DNA from: Pseudomonadota bacterium
GTDB lineage: Bacteria > Pseudomonadota > Gammaproteobacteria > Pseudomonadales > Moraxellaceae
NCBI GenBank assembly: GCA_021851865.1
Contig: JAJZBU010000004.1
Coordinates: 41,489-105,488 of the forward strand
Direction: 5' to 3'
DNA length: 64,000 nt
The notes beneath the pieces were generated by a model. It worked only from the letters and a program-made list of their open reading frames with translations. It did no database searches and was not told the origin of the DNA. Below, piece after piece: positions 38,802 to 47,671 of the stretch. A program made the position numbers and the translations under genes. The first letter of the stretch is position 1; the number at the start of each line of letters is the position of its first letter.

Positions 38802-39419
38802 TCAGTGCGCGGCTCCGAGACCCGGTGGCAACAGTTCGTGCAGAGCGGCGAAGTGGGTCCACTGCTGCTGCCAGCGATCATCGATCTGATGCAGCTTGAG
38901 GCCCTGTTCATAGAAGAGAGAGAGCGCCGTGTCGCGGGCCAGATCGGCGAGAGCCGGGGCGATCATCTCGCCGATGAGGTGAGCGGCGATGAGGTCGGCG
39001 CTGGCCATGTCGATGCTCGCCAGGGCTTCCCCTTGCGCCTGCATGAAGTGGCTGTTGATCTCTTCGACCAGCCTGTGTGCCAGATAAGCCTGGCTGAGCA
39101 GTTCTTCGAGATCCCTTTCTTCGGTGCCGCGATTCGATCCATAGATGAAGATGTCCTCCACCAGGTTGATCAGGGGGGCGACTTGGCGCAGGCAACCGCT
39201 GGCCTCGGCCGCGTCGCCGAGGGCGTCGATCATACTCGGAACATGCTCGATGTAAGCCAGAACGAAGGCCATGAGATGCGTCGTCGCCTGCTCGGCGACG
39301 ATGGGCACCGTGCGTTGAATATGATTGACCTTCCAATGCAGGCGATCGAAGAGCAGCCCGGTGTTCTCTTCGTTCTTTTTCGCCAGGGCGATGACTTCGC
39401 GGATGTCGTAAACCGGCAT
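38802..39419 (-). CDS. Uncharacterised all-helical protein
   Basis: A 205-residue protein I do not recognise. It has no signal peptide, no membrane segment and no cysteine cluster, and it appears almost wholly alpha-helical and acidic (DLEELLSQAYLAHRLVEEIN, SADLIAAHLIGEMIAPALAD). GAGG seven bases before the ATG supports the start. It lies 37 bases upstream of the GAF-PAS-GGDEF gene on the same strand, so the two are probably cotranscribed and it may act with that cyclase. That is inference from position only. Confidence 0.75.
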   Translation of the reverse strand: MPVYDIREVIALAKKNEENTGLLFDRLHWKVNHIQRTVPIVAEQATTHLMAFVLAYIEHVPSMIDALGDAAEASGCLRQVAPLINLVEDIFIYGSNRGTEERDLEELLSQAYLAHRLVEEINSHFMQAQGEALASIDMASADLIAAHLIGEMIAPALADLARDTALSLFYEQGLKLHQIDDRWQQQWTHFAALHELLPPGLGAAH

Positions 39420-39587
39420 GATCTGTCCTCAATGCCCGATGGAAAGGGCGATCCTCCTCTGATTGTAGTGGATCGCATAAAAAATGCACAACCACAGGTC
39501 TGATTTTGTCGGCCGTCGGGTTTGCCCTTATCGGTGTGGACCGGCACAATGCCGTGTGATGTTTCCGCACCTATGAGGTACCCCGCG

Positions 39588-42260
39588 ATGTTCGTATTGG
39601 TCGATGGCTCCAGCTATCTTTATCGTGCTTATCACGCCATGCCGCCGTTGTTGTCGCCGCAGGGTCAGGCCACGGGAGCCATTCGTGGCGTGCTGAACAT
39701 GCTGCAAAAACTCGCCAGCGATTACGCACAGGCGGACATCGTCATCGTCTTCGATGCGCCGGGTAAAACCTTTCGCGACGAGCTCTATGCCGACTACAAG
39801 GCGCATCGGCCGGACATGCCGGAGGATCTGCGCAGCCAGATCGCGCCCCTCGACGCTCTGCTGCGCGCCGAGGGATATCCTTTGCTACGCATGTCCGGAG
39901 TCGAAGCCGATGACGTCATCGCCTCTCTCGCCCGCCGCGCCGCTGCCGCCGGGCACCAGGTGGTCATCGCCACGGGGGACAAGGATCTAGCGCAGTTGGT
40001 CGATGGCCAGATCGAACTCATCGACACCATGAAGGGACGACGTCTCGATGTGGCGGCGGTGCAAGAGAAATTCGGCGTTGCCCCGGCGGCCATGGTCGAT
40101 TATCTCGCCCTCGTCGGCGATAGCGCCGACAACATTCCCGGCATTCCTGGGATCGGTCCGAAGACGGCGGCGCGCCTGCTCAATGAGCATGGCAGTATCG
40201 AAGCCATGCTGCAGCATCTCGACGCACTACCGGCACGGCATGCCGAGAGCTTGCGCGCGCACAGCGAGCGCCTGCCGCTGTTGCGCCAACTCATCCGCGT
40301 GCGCGACGATCTGCCTTTGGCGCTCGATCTTGCCGATCTGCGGCGCGCGGCGCGTGATGAGGCGGCGTTGTCGCAGATCTACACCACCTTGGGTTTTCGC
40401 GGTGAGTTGAGCAAGCTCAAAGGCAAGAGCAGCGAGCCTCCCGTCGCTGCGCCGTTGTTGTCGCCGTTGCCGCAAGCCGGCGGCGTCATCGCCGATCCCG
40501 GCGCCTGGCAGGCGCTGCTGCCGAGCCTGCAGGCGGCGCCGGTTCTGGCGATCAGCTTTCTCAGCCGTGGCGAGCATCCCTTCGTGCATTTGCAGGGTCT
40601 GGTGCTGGCCACCGAGAACGCCGCCTATTATTTTCCGTGTACGACGGATCTTTTGGCGACGGGTTGGGATGAAGTGCAACTGCTCGCCTGCCTGCGGCCC
40701 TTGTTCAGCGACCCTGGCCGGCGCATCGTCGCTGAACAGAGCAAGGTCTTGTCGCAGATCGCGATGGAGTCGGGCGGGTACGAGTTCTGTGGCGACGATA
40801 TCGAATTGATGGCCTACAGCCTGGAGACGCGAGCGGCTTCTCTCGCCGAACAGGTCGAGCGGCGCTGGCAGGAGGTGGTGCCGACGCTGGCCGAGCTTCT
40901 TGGTCAGGGGCGTGGGCGCCGCACGCAGGAGAGTCTTGACAACGAAGCCCTGGCTGACCTTCTGCGGCAACGGGCGCAATGGATCCAGCGGCTCTACCCG
41001 CTTCTTGGCCAGGAACTCGACGCCGAAGCGGAGCGCGCGCGCCTCTATCGCCAGATGGATCGTCCGCTGAATGCGGTTTTGGCGCGGATGGAGAGGCGTG
41101 GCGTCTTCATCGACGCCGCCGCCCTGGCCCGGCAAAGTCAGGAGTTGCGTGCGCGCATGCAGCATTTGCAGGCGCAGGCACGACAGGTGGCGGGCATCGA
41201 GTTCAATCTCGATTCGCCGAAACAGCTGGCGCAGGTGCTCTATGACCACTTGCAGCTGACGGCGACGATCAAGACGGCCACTGGCCAGCGCTCGACCGCC
41301 GAGGACGTGCTCGAGGGCTTGAGCGAGCAGCATCCGCTACCCGGCCTCGTCCTCGAGTACCGCTCTTTGGCCAAACTCTGCTCCAATTACACCGACAAGT
41401 TGCCCTCCCTGGTGAGCGCGCGCAGTGGTCGCCTGCATACGATCTACAACGCCATGGGGACGTCCACGGGGCGGCTGTCCTCTTCTGAGCCGAATCTGCA
41501 GAACATCCCCATTCGCAGCGTCGAGGGGCGACGCATTCGTGATGCTTTCGTCGCCGCGCCGGGCTGTGTTCTGGTGGCCGCCGACTATTCGCAGATCGAA
41601 TTGCGACTGATGGCGCACCTTTCCGGTGATGCCGGATTGCTCGCCGCCTTTGCCGCGCATCAGGACGTGCACAGCATGACCGCTGCCGAGATCTTTGCTG
41701 TGCCGCTGGCGGCGGTCGACGCCGATCAGCGGCGCGCCGCCAAGGCGATCAATTTCGGTTTGATCTACGGCATGTCAGCCTTTGGTCTGGCGCGCCAGCT
41801 GGCACTCGGGCGGCAGCAGGCGGAAGCTTATGTACAGCGTTATTTCGAGCGTTATCCCGGTGTTCGCGACTATATGCAGAAGACACGCGCTTTAGCGAAG
41901 GAGCAGGGCTTCGTCGAGACCCTGTCGGGGCGACGTATCATGACGCCGGACGTGCGCTCCGGTCGCCCGGCGCTGCGCGCTGCCGCAGAACGTGCCGCCA
42001 TCAATGCGCCTCTGCAGGGCAGCGCCGCTGACATCATGCGTCACGCGATGATCGGGATCGAGGCCGAACTGAGCCGCCTGCTCGACGTCGGCGGCATGGT
42101 GATGCAGGTGCACGATGAATTGATCATCGAGTGCCCCGCCGCGCGCGGCGATGACGTGCGCGCGTGTGTCGTGCGCGGGATGCAGGAGGCTGCTGCGTTG
42201 CGTGTGCCGCTCGAGGTCAGTTGCGGGGTGGGCGCATCGTGGAGCGAAGCGCATGCGTGA
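39588..42260 (+). CDS. polA: DNA polymerase I with degenerate proofreading domain
   Basis: An 890-residue family A polymerase. The 5'-3' nuclease domain (about 1-290) is intact: FVLVDGSSYLYRAYHA, DYKAHRP, ATGDKDLAQLV and GDSADNIPGIPGIGPKTA. The polymerase domain (about 490-890) is intact: motif A DYSQIELR, motif B RRAAKAINFGLIYG, motif C VHDELIIE. The middle 3'-5' exonuclease domain is present by length but lacks the metal-binding residues (see findings). The ATG at 39588 has GAGG nine bases upstream; 39573 is an alternative. It is divergent from the helical-protein gene. Confidence 0.96.
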   Translation: MFVLVDGSSYLYRAYHAMPPLLSPQGQATGAIRGVLNMLQKLASDYAQADIVIVFDAPGKTFRDELYADYKAHRPDMPEDLRSQIAPLDALLRAEGYPLLRMSGVEADDVIASLARRAAAAGHQVVIATGDKDLAQLVDGQIELIDTMKGRRLDVAAVQEKFGVAPAAMVDYLALVGDSADNIPGIPGIGPKTAARLLNEHGSIEAMLQHLDALPARHAESLRAHSERLPLLRQLIRVRDDLPLALDLADLRRAARDEAALSQIYTTLGFRGELSKLKGKSSEPPVAAPLLSPLPQAGGVIADPGAWQALLPSLQAAPVLAISFLSRGEHPFVHLQGLVLATENAAYYFPCTTDLLATGWDEVQLLACLRPLFSDPGRRIVAEQSKVLSQIAMESGGYEFCGDDIELMAYSLETRAASLAEQVERRWQEVVPTLAELLGQGRGRRTQESLDNEALADLLRQRAQWIQRLYPLLGQELDAEAERARLYRQMDRPLNAVLARMERRGVFIDAAALARQSQELRARMQHLQAQARQVAGIEFNLDSPKQLAQVLYDHLQLTATIKTATGQRSTAEDVLEGLSEQHPLPGLVLEYRSLAKLCSNYTDKLPSLVSARSGRLHTIYNAMGTSTGRLSSSEPNLQNIPIRSVEGRRIRDAFVAAPGCVLVAADYSQIELRLMAHLSGDAGLLAAFAAHQDVHSMTAAEIFAVPLAAVDADQRRAAKAINFGLIYGMSAFGLARQLALGRQQAEAYVQRYFERYPGVRDYMQKTRALAKEQGFVETLSGRRIMTPDVRSGRPALRAAAERAAINAPLQGSAADIMRHAMIGIEAELSRLLDVGGMVMQVHDELIIECPAARGDDVRACVVRGMQEAAALRVPLEVSCGVGASWSEAHA

Positions 42261-42289
42261 GGCCATAAAATTCATGAGGAATTGATGAG

Positions 42290-42317
42290 GGTCAAGACGC
42301 TGTGAGCGGCTTTGACC
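42290..42317. terminator. Imperfect hairpin after polA
   Basis: GGTCAA (42290-42295) pairs with TTGACC (42312-42317), with a further CGC/GCG inside and a TGTGA loop, 30 bases after the polA stop. There is no T-tract. It may mark the ends of the convergent polA and engB transcripts. The rest of the 179-base gap shows nothing else. Confidence 0.35.
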
Positions 42318-42439
42318 TACGCTCGACATATCTTCCTCAAGGTGGGGGCGCGGGGTTGTGGTCTGGAGTGCCCGCCTCTGCCACCGGCGACTGTTGCAGC
42401 GTTGCTGAGGGTCGTTCTTAGGCTGTGTCGCCCCTCGCA

Positions 42440-43072
42440 TCAATCATCGCTGCGAGGGGCGGTCAACCCCAGCCAGTGGGCGAGTTGATTTTCGCACTCC
42501 TCGACGCCGGTGCCTACGCTCGAGGAAAAGAGTTGCAGACTGATCTGCGCCGGGTGCTGTGCCAGGGCCTGACGTACTCGCGCCAGAGCTTGCAGGGCCG
42601 GTCCGCGATTCAGTTTGTCGCATTTGGTGAGCAGGATGTGGACCGGCAGAGCGCGTTCGCTCGCCCAGTCGAGCAGCATGTGATCGAGCTCCTTGTCGGG
42701 GTGGCGGATGTCCATGAGCAGGACGAGTCCGCGCAAGCAGCGGCGGCTACCGAGGTAGGCGGCCAGCTCGCGTTGCCAAGCGGCCTGCAACTGCTGGCTG
42801 ACGGCGGCGTAACCGTAGCCGGGCAGGTCGACGAGGCGGCGCTCCTCGTCGAGCGTGAAGAAGTTGAGTAGTTGCGTGCGGCCTGGTGTCTTCGAGCTGC
42901 GGGCGAGCTGGCGTTGTTGGGTCAGGCGATTGATGGCGCTCGATTTTCCGGCGTTGGAACGACCGGCGAAGGCGATCTCGTAGCCCTGATCGGGAGGGCA
43001 CTGCGAAACCTTGGCGGCGCTGGTCAAGAATTGGGTCTGGGTGAGAAGGTGGTGGATGCTGCGTTCGTTCAT
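42440..43072 (-). CDS. engB: Ribosome biogenesis GTPase EngB (YihA/YsxC)
   Basis: A 210-residue GTPase needed for large-subunit assembly. G1 is [10 protein letters not shown]2 [12 protein letters not shown]3 DLPGYG, G4 TKCDKL and G5 near FSSSVGTG. The FLTSAA...CP....EIAFAGRSN start is typical. polA-engB-cytochromes is the Pseudomonas order, with engB on the opposite strand to both neighbours. Confidence 0.96.
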   Translation of the reverse strand: MNERSIHHLLTQTQFLTSAAKVSQCPPDQGYEIAFAGRSNAGKSSAINRLTQQRQLARSSKTPGRTQLLNFFTLDEERRLVDLPGYGYAAVSQQLQAAWQRELAAYLGSRRCLRGLVLLMDIRHPDKELDHMLLDWASERALPVHILLTKCDKLNRGPALQALARVRQALAQHPAQISLQLFSSSVGTGVEECENQLAHWLGLTAPRSDD

Positions 43073-43133
43073 GCAGATAAGGGCCCGAAGAGGATTAATT
43101 TGCGAAGAGGCGACATGTCGCCCTTGTCAAAGC

Positions 43134-43144
43134 TGGTATATAAT
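43134..43144 (+). promoter_or_regulatory. Extended -10 promoter for the cytochrome c5/c4 genes
   Basis: TGGTATATAAT contains a consensus TATAAT (43139-43144) and a TGG-TATATA extended -10 alternative (43134-43142), about 100 bases before the cytochrome start. No good -35 is visible. It lies in the divergent gap with engB. Confidence 0.5.
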
Positions 43145-43242
43145 CCACCCGATTTTTGAGGTGGTAGCAATACGGATGTCACCGTATCCTGGGCTTTCAC
43201 CGAATCTCAGGTTTGTTTATCCATAGTATGGGAGTTGCTTAC

Positions 43243-43533
43243 GTGAAAAAGCTAGCTATTTTGGCTGTTCTGATGGGTGCCGCCGGTTTCGCCAGTGCGG
43301 CTATGACGGGTGAGCAGGTGTACAACATGCATTGTGCCGCTTGCCACAGTTCCGGTGTGATGGGAGCTCCCAAGCATGGTGACAAGGCGGCTTGGGCTCC
43401 GCGCCTGAAGCAGGGTGCGGCGGTGCTGTTCCAGCATGCGAAGAATGGTTACAAGACCATGCCGGCCATGGGCACCTGCTCGGAATGTACCGATGCCGAG
43501 CTGAAGGCTGCCATTCAGTATAACTCGCATTGA
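43243..43533 (+). CDS. Periplasmic cytochrome c5 family monoheme protein
   Basis: A 96-residue exported cytochrome: signal peptide KKLAILAVLMGAAGFASA, heme site CAACH (Cys31, Cys34, His35), likely axial Met in KTMPAMG, and a second Cys pair CSEC that in c5 cytochromes forms a disulfide. The GTG at 43243 has GGAG eight bases upstream, so it is preferred over ATG 43228, which has no ribosome-binding site. It probably carries electrons to a terminal oxidase along with the c4 gene 59 bases downstream. It resembles the other c5 at 63080-63520. Confidence 0.9.
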   Translation: MKKLAILAVLMGAAGFASAAMTGEQVYNMHCAACHSSGVMGAPKHGDKAAWAPRLKQGAAVLFQHAKNGYKTMPAMGTCSECTDAELKAAIQYNSH

Positions 43534-43592
43534 TGCGTATCGGACGCGTCCCGCGTCCGGAACCTCTTCGCTGGCGTCTTGGGGTGACTTCA

Positions 43593-44246
43593 ATGATCAA
43601 GTCGATAGGGGCTGCTGTGGTGGTCCTGGGTTTGGCGCAGGCCGTAAGTGCCGCGCCTCTGGTGGGTGACCCGGTGGCGGGTCAGGCCAAGGCGGCGGCT
43701 TGTGCCGCTTGTCACGGTGCGGATGGCAATAGCGTTGCTCCCAGTTTCCCTCGCCTTGCTGGCCAGGGTGCGCGCTATATCGTCAAGGAACTGTCCGATT
43801 TCAAGGCGGGTCGGCGCCAGAATGCCATCATGAATGGCATGGCTTCCGGTCTGAGTGATCAGGACATGGCTGATGTCGCTGCCTGGTTCTCCAGCCAGAA
43901 GGCCGGGGTTGGCTACACCAAGCCGGAACTGCGTGAGCAGGGCGAGCGCATCTGGCGCGGCGGCATCCCGACGCTTGGGGTGCAGGCCTGTGCTAGCTGT
44001 CACGGTCCTTCCGGACAAGGCATGCCGGCGGCGGGATTCCCGCATCTGGCAGGTCAGCATAGCGACTACGTCGCTGCACAGTTGACGGCCTTTCGCGCTG
44101 CGGGTCGTGGTGATCTCAATGCGCCCGTCTACCGTCGCAATGACAGTGCGCGGGCCGGTGATCCAGGCCCCATGCAGACGCTCGCCTCGCGCCTGTCGGA
44201 TACGGACATCCTGGCGTTGTCCAGCTTCATCCAGGGTCTGCACTGA
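43593..44246 (+). CDS. Diheme cytochrome c4
   Basis: A 217-residue periplasmic protein with signal peptide SIGAAVVVLGLAQAVSA and two cytochrome c domains, each about 90 residues: heme 1 CAACHG (Cys37, Cys40, His41) and heme 2 CASCHG. PRLAGQGARYIVKEL/HLAGQHSDYVAAQL repeat the conserved LAGQ..Y segment, and M-containing loops (NAIMNGMASGLSDQDM; DPGPMQTLASRLSDTDI) supply axial ligands. Cytochrome c4 feeds electrons to cbb3 or other terminal oxidases. The pair with dsbA downstream follows the Pseudomonas order. Confidence 0.93.
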   Translation: MIKSIGAAVVVLGLAQAVSAAPLVGDPVAGQAKAAACAACHGADGNSVAPSFPRLAGQGARYIVKELSDFKAGRRQNAIMNGMASGLSDQDMADVAAWFSSQKAGVGYTKPELREQGERIWRGGIPTLGVQACASCHGPSGQGMPAAGFPHLAGQHSDYVAAQLTAFRAAGRGDLNAPVYRRNDSARAGDPGPMQTLASRLSDTDILALSSFIQGLH

Positions 44247-44260
44247 CCTGTTCCTGCTTT

Positions 44261-44291
44261 CACGCCAGGAGGGGTTCTCTCTCCTGGCGTG
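44261..44291 (+). terminator. Strong hairpin after cytochrome c4
   Basis: A perfect 11-base-pair stem, CACGCCAGGAG (44261-44271) with CTCCTGGCGTG (44281-44291) and a nine-base loop, 14 bases after the c4 stop. It has no T-tract, so it may be a Rho-dependent or processing signal rather than a classic intrinsic terminator. Confidence 0.6.
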
Positions 44292-44417
44292 GATGTCTGC
44301 GATCCATTCCGGTGTTCCTGGCGGCAGCGTCGCTGTCGTCGGTTCAGAGCGCCTAGACAGACGCTGCCATCGCCATAGAGATATCTCAACAGACCAGAAA
44401 AAAGAGCGTCACGATAA

Positions 44418-44423
44418 TATACT
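44418..44423 (+). promoter_or_regulatory. Possible -10 element for dsbA
   Basis: TATACT in the AT-rich patch GATAATATACTTTT, about 57 bases before the dsbA ATG and after the c4 hairpin. No convincing -35 is present. Confidence 0.35.
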
Positions 44424-44480
44424 TTTCGTGCGCGGTACGAGCGGCTATTCTCAGCCGATTTGAAAAAGAGGGAAGACCCC

Positions 44481-45107
44481 ATGTTGATGCAACGAGTGCT
44501 GTTGGCCGTTCTGGTCTGGTTGAGCGTCGCGGTGCAGGCCGCCCCGGTCTTTCAGGAGGGTAAGGATTATCAGCTGTTGCCGCAACCTAGCCTGCGCCCG
44601 GATCCACAGCGCGTCCAGGTGCGTGAGTTCTTCTGGTATGGCTGCCCGCACTGCTATCACCTGCTGCCCGTGCTCGATGCCTGGGCGCGCAAAAAGCCGT
44701 CCTATGTCGATCTCGTCCTGACGCCGGCGGCGCTCAACCCGGAATGGCAGATCGACGCCCAGGCTTACTATGCCGCCGAGATCCGTGGCGTGGCGAGCAA
44801 GCTGCACGACGACATGTTCAATGCCATCCATCGTGATCAGAATATCCAGCTCATCAACAACGTCGCCGCCATCGACCAGTTCTACACGGCGCACGGTGCC
44901 GGGGCCAATTTCTCGGCGCTGATGAACTCGATGGTGGTGCTGGGCAAAGTCAACGCTGCCGCACAGCTGGCGCGTCAATATCAGTTGGAGGGCGTGCCAA
45001 GCCTGGTCATCGATGGCAAGTACCTCGTCGATTATCACGCCGGCGAGCCACTGCGCATGATGCAGGTCGTCGATTATCTGGTGACGATGGAACATCATGG
45101 TCACTGA
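44481..45107 (+). CDS. dsbA: Thiol:disulfide interchange protein DsbA
   Basis: A 208-residue periplasmic oxidoreductase that introduces disulfides. The signal peptide MQRVLLAVLVWLSVAVQAAP precedes EGKDYQLLP, and the active site CPHC is at residues 55-58 in FFWYGCPHCYHLLP; the cis-Pro loop is EGVPSLVIDGKYLV. ATG at 44481 has GAGGGA upstream, which rules out the TTG at 44460. Its neighbours include c-type cytochromes, whose maturation also depends on thiol redox control. Confidence 0.95.
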   Translation: MLMQRVLLAVLVWLSVAVQAAPVFQEGKDYQLLPQPSLRPDPQRVQVREFFWYGCPHCYHLLPVLDAWARKKPSYVDLVLTPAALNPEWQIDAQAYYAAEIRGVASKLHDDMFNAIHRDQNIQLINNVAAIDQFYTAHGAGANFSALMNSMVVLGKVNAAAQLARQYQLEGVPSLVIDGKYLVDYHAGEPLRMMQVVDYLVTMEHHGH

Positions 45108-45122
45108 GTGAGGCCCTGACTT

Positions 45123-45935
45123 TTGGACTGGTTGCCGCGCGAGATCGATCCGCGTGTCGCGGGGGCCTGTCGTGGCGCCCACAGCCTCGCCGGCGACACC
45201 CTGCCGGCAGCGCCTTTGCGCTTGCTCAGTTTCAATATGCAGGCGGGCATGGCGATGACGCATCTGCATCACTATGTCACACGCTCCTGGCGCCATCTTT
45301 TGCCTTCGCGCAATCCGCGTGAGTCGCTCGACGCCATCGTCGATCTGTTGCGGCGGGCGGACATCGTCGCCCTGCAGGAGGTCGACGGTGGCTCCCTGCG
45401 CTCCGGCTTCATCAACCAGCTGCAGCATCTGGCGCAACACGCCGGTTTTCGCTTTCAGTACCAGCAGCTCAATCGTGACCTCGGGCGTCTCGGGCAGTAC
45501 GCCAATGGTCTGTTGTCGCGTCTGCAGCCTTATCGCATCGAGGATCATCAGTTGCCGGGTTTGCGCGGCCGTGGCGCCATTCTGGCGGCTTATGGCGACC
45601 CGCAGGATCCGCTCCTGGTGCTCAATTTGCATCTTGCCCTGACCGGACGCGGTCGCGATCGTCAGTTTGCCTATGTGCGGCAGTTGATCGGCGATGTGCG
45701 CCGCGTGCTCCTGCTCGGTGATCTCAATTGCACGCATCAGGAACTGCTGCAGTCGCCGCTCGGCACCATGGACTGGCAATGGGCCTATGGTCAGCTCGAC
45801 ACCTATCCCAGCTGGGGGCCGGTGCGTCGCCTCGACCATATTCTCGCCAGTCGCGCCCTGCAGATCGAGCGTGTGCAGGTTTTTGACCTGCGTTTGTCCG
45901 ATCATCGACCGGTCTATATGGAAGTCCACCTCTGA
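45123..45935 (+). CDS. Endonuclease/exonuclease/phosphatase family protein
   Basis: A 270-residue Mg-dependent hydrolase fold (DNase I-like): LLSFNMQAG at the first Asn, VALQEVDGGS with the metal Glu, NLHLAL, LLGDLNCT and the closing catalytic LSDHRPVYMEV. Members cut nucleic acids or phosphodiesters; the substrate here is unknown. The start is TTG at 45123, 15 bases after dsbA, supported by GAGG nine bases upstream. It is coupled to dsbA by proximity, as in Pseudomonas. Confidence 0.85.
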   Translation: MDWLPREIDPRVAGACRGAHSLAGDTLPAAPLRLLSFNMQAGMAMTHLHHYVTRSWRHLLPSRNPRESLDAIVDLLRRADIVALQEVDGGSLRSGFINQLQHLAQHAGFRFQYQQLNRDLGRLGQYANGLLSRLQPYRIEDHQLPGLRGRGAILAAYGDPQDPLLVLNLHLALTGRGRDRQFAYVRQLIGDVRRVLLLGDLNCTHQELLQSPLGTMDWQWAYGQLDTYPSWGPVRRLDHILASRALQIERVQVFDLRLSDHRPVYMEVHL

Positions 45936-46000
45936 CGCCAGCGCCCATGGCAGGAGCAGGGAAGCCCACTATAATGGATGCGTGCGGGCAGGAGCATCTC

Positions 46001-47608
46001 ATGGCCGAGGAAGACAGTAAGGCTTGGCGCGACAAATATCTCGATTTGCAGGAAAGCTCCGAAGCGCGGCAGGCTTTGTTGCGGCGAGGCCTTGTCTGCG
46101 TCAGCTTGGCGGTCGACAACATCGATGCCCATCTCGAAAGCCAGCTCAAGGAGCTGCGCCAGCTGCTACGCGGTGACTGGCAGAGCGAGGAACTCGCCGC
46201 CATGGTCGACGTCATGGAGAGCACGGTGCGGCGTCTCGATGAGCATCGCCAGCAGGAGCGTGGTTCGCGCAGCGATCTCCTCGGCAAGCTGATCGAGCAG
46301 TTCAACGATCTCGGGCCGGATCGGGTGCAGCGCCGGCAACTGGAGGCGATACAGGCCAGGGCGCGTGCCGGCACCGGTGAGTTTCAGGAGCTGCTCGCCG
46401 AGTTCATGGCGATCTTTTCGCAGCGTGTGCGACAGTTGCGCGCTGAGGCCGATGGTGAGTCGGGAGGCTTTTTTCAGCGCTGGTTTCGGCGCGCCGGCAA
46501 GGCGCGCGCCGAGGACACCGTCGCGGCAGAAGCGACGACGCAGGAAGGAGGGGAGGACGCACAAGAACAGTGGCAAGAGGCGCGCCAACGCATCGCGGTG
46601 GTCTTGCTCGGCATGCTCGAGCAGGTGCACGATCAGCACGCCGAGGAAGTGACGGCCTTGCAGCGACGCTGGCAGACGGCACAAGACCCGAACATCGTTG
46701 CCGAATTGATCGATCAATCCCTGGCCCTGCATCAGGGCCTGGTCCTGGCGCGTACGCGCGAGACGGAAGAGTTTCTCCTCAATCTGCAGCGGCGCTTGCT
46801 GGAGGTGCATAAATTTCTCAGCAGTCAGAATAGCCAGCAGACACAAGAGCGGCAGGCGCAGGAGGAATTCGGGCGTTCGGTCGAGGAGGAGATCAGCGCC
46901 TTGCGTGAGCACGCTGCGGCGGCCAGCAGTCTCGAGCAATTGCAGACCAGGATCAAGGAACGCCTCGATGGTATCGTCGGCCTCGTCGACGGCTACCGTG
47001 AGCAGTCGGGGGGGCGCGCGCGCAGCCTGCATACGGAGGTGCAGGAACTGGAGGAAAAGCTGCGGCGACTTGAGGGAGAGAGCCGGCATCTGCGCGAGGT
47101 GGTGCGCCAGGAGCATCATCGTGCCACCCATGATGCCTTGACCGGGCTGCCCAACCGTCAGGCCTATGAGGAGAGGGCGCTACTCGAGTTTGGGCGCTGG
47201 CGGCGCTATGGCCATCCTTTTAGCGTGCTCATCGTCGACGTCGATCGTTTCAAGGCGGTCAATGATCAGTACGGCCACTTGGCCGGTGACAAGGTCTTGC
47301 GCTTGGTCGCGCAGAGCCTGCAAAAAGCGGTGCGTGAGACCGACTTCATGGCGCGCTACGGCGGCGAGGAGTTTGTCGTGCTGTTGCCGCAGACGGCGCT
47401 CGACGCCGCTCTCGTCGTGGCGGAAAAATTGCGCGCCGAGGTCGCCGCCAGTCCCTTCCATTTCGCCGGTTCTCCGGTTCCCATCACCTGCTCGGTCGGG
47501 GTCAGCGAGCTGCGGCCGCAAGACGACTGGGAAGCTTTGATCGAGCGTGCCGACCAAGCTTTGTTGCGCGCCAAGCGCGAGGGGCGAAATCGCGTTCTAG
47601 CCGGGTGA
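46001..47608 (+). CDS. dgcP: Diguanylate cyclase, DgcP-like
   Basis: A 535-residue protein without membrane segments. Residues of about 1-370 are mostly coiled coil with the DgcP-type start AWRDKYLDLQESSEARQALL and LRRGLVCVSLAVDN; an internal Arg-rich FFQRWFRRAGKAR interrupts it. The C-terminus (about 375-535) is GGDEF: THDALTGLPNRQAYEERALL, DVDRFKAVNDQYGHLAGD, active site ARYGGEEF, with RETD as an inhibitory site. In Pseudomonas, DgcP sits in the same dsbA neighbourhood and acts with the polar protein FimV. GGAG before ATG 46001 fixes the start, and TATAAT at 45970-45975 may be its -10. Confidence 0.88.
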   Translation: MAEEDSKAWRDKYLDLQESSEARQALLRRGLVCVSLAVDNIDAHLESQLKELRQLLRGDWQSEELAAMVDVMESTVRRLDEHRQQERGSRSDLLGKLIEQFNDLGPDRVQRRQLEAIQARARAGTGEFQELLAEFMAIFSQRVRQLRAEADGESGGFFQRWFRRAGKARAEDTVAAEATTQEGGEDAQEQWQEARQRIAVVLLGMLEQVHDQHAEEVTALQRRWQTAQDPNIVAELIDQSLALHQGLVLARTRETEEFLLNLQRRLLEVHKFLSSQNSQQTQERQAQEEFGRSVEEEISALREHAAAASSLEQLQTRIKERLDGIVGLVDGYREQSGGRARSLHTEVQELEEKLRRLEGESRHLREVVRQEHHRATHDALTGLPNRQAYEERALLEFGRWRRYGHPFSVLIVDVDRFKAVNDQYGHLAGDKVLRLVAQSLQKAVRETDFMARYGGEEFVVLLPQTALDAALVVAEKLRAEVAASPFHFAGSPVPITCSVGVSELRPQDDWEALIERADQALLRAKREGRNRVLAG

Positions 47609-47671
47609 TGGAACGGCGACGATCACGGGTGAATTTGTTAAGATCGCCTTTTTGGTGCGAGGAGCGAGGTC

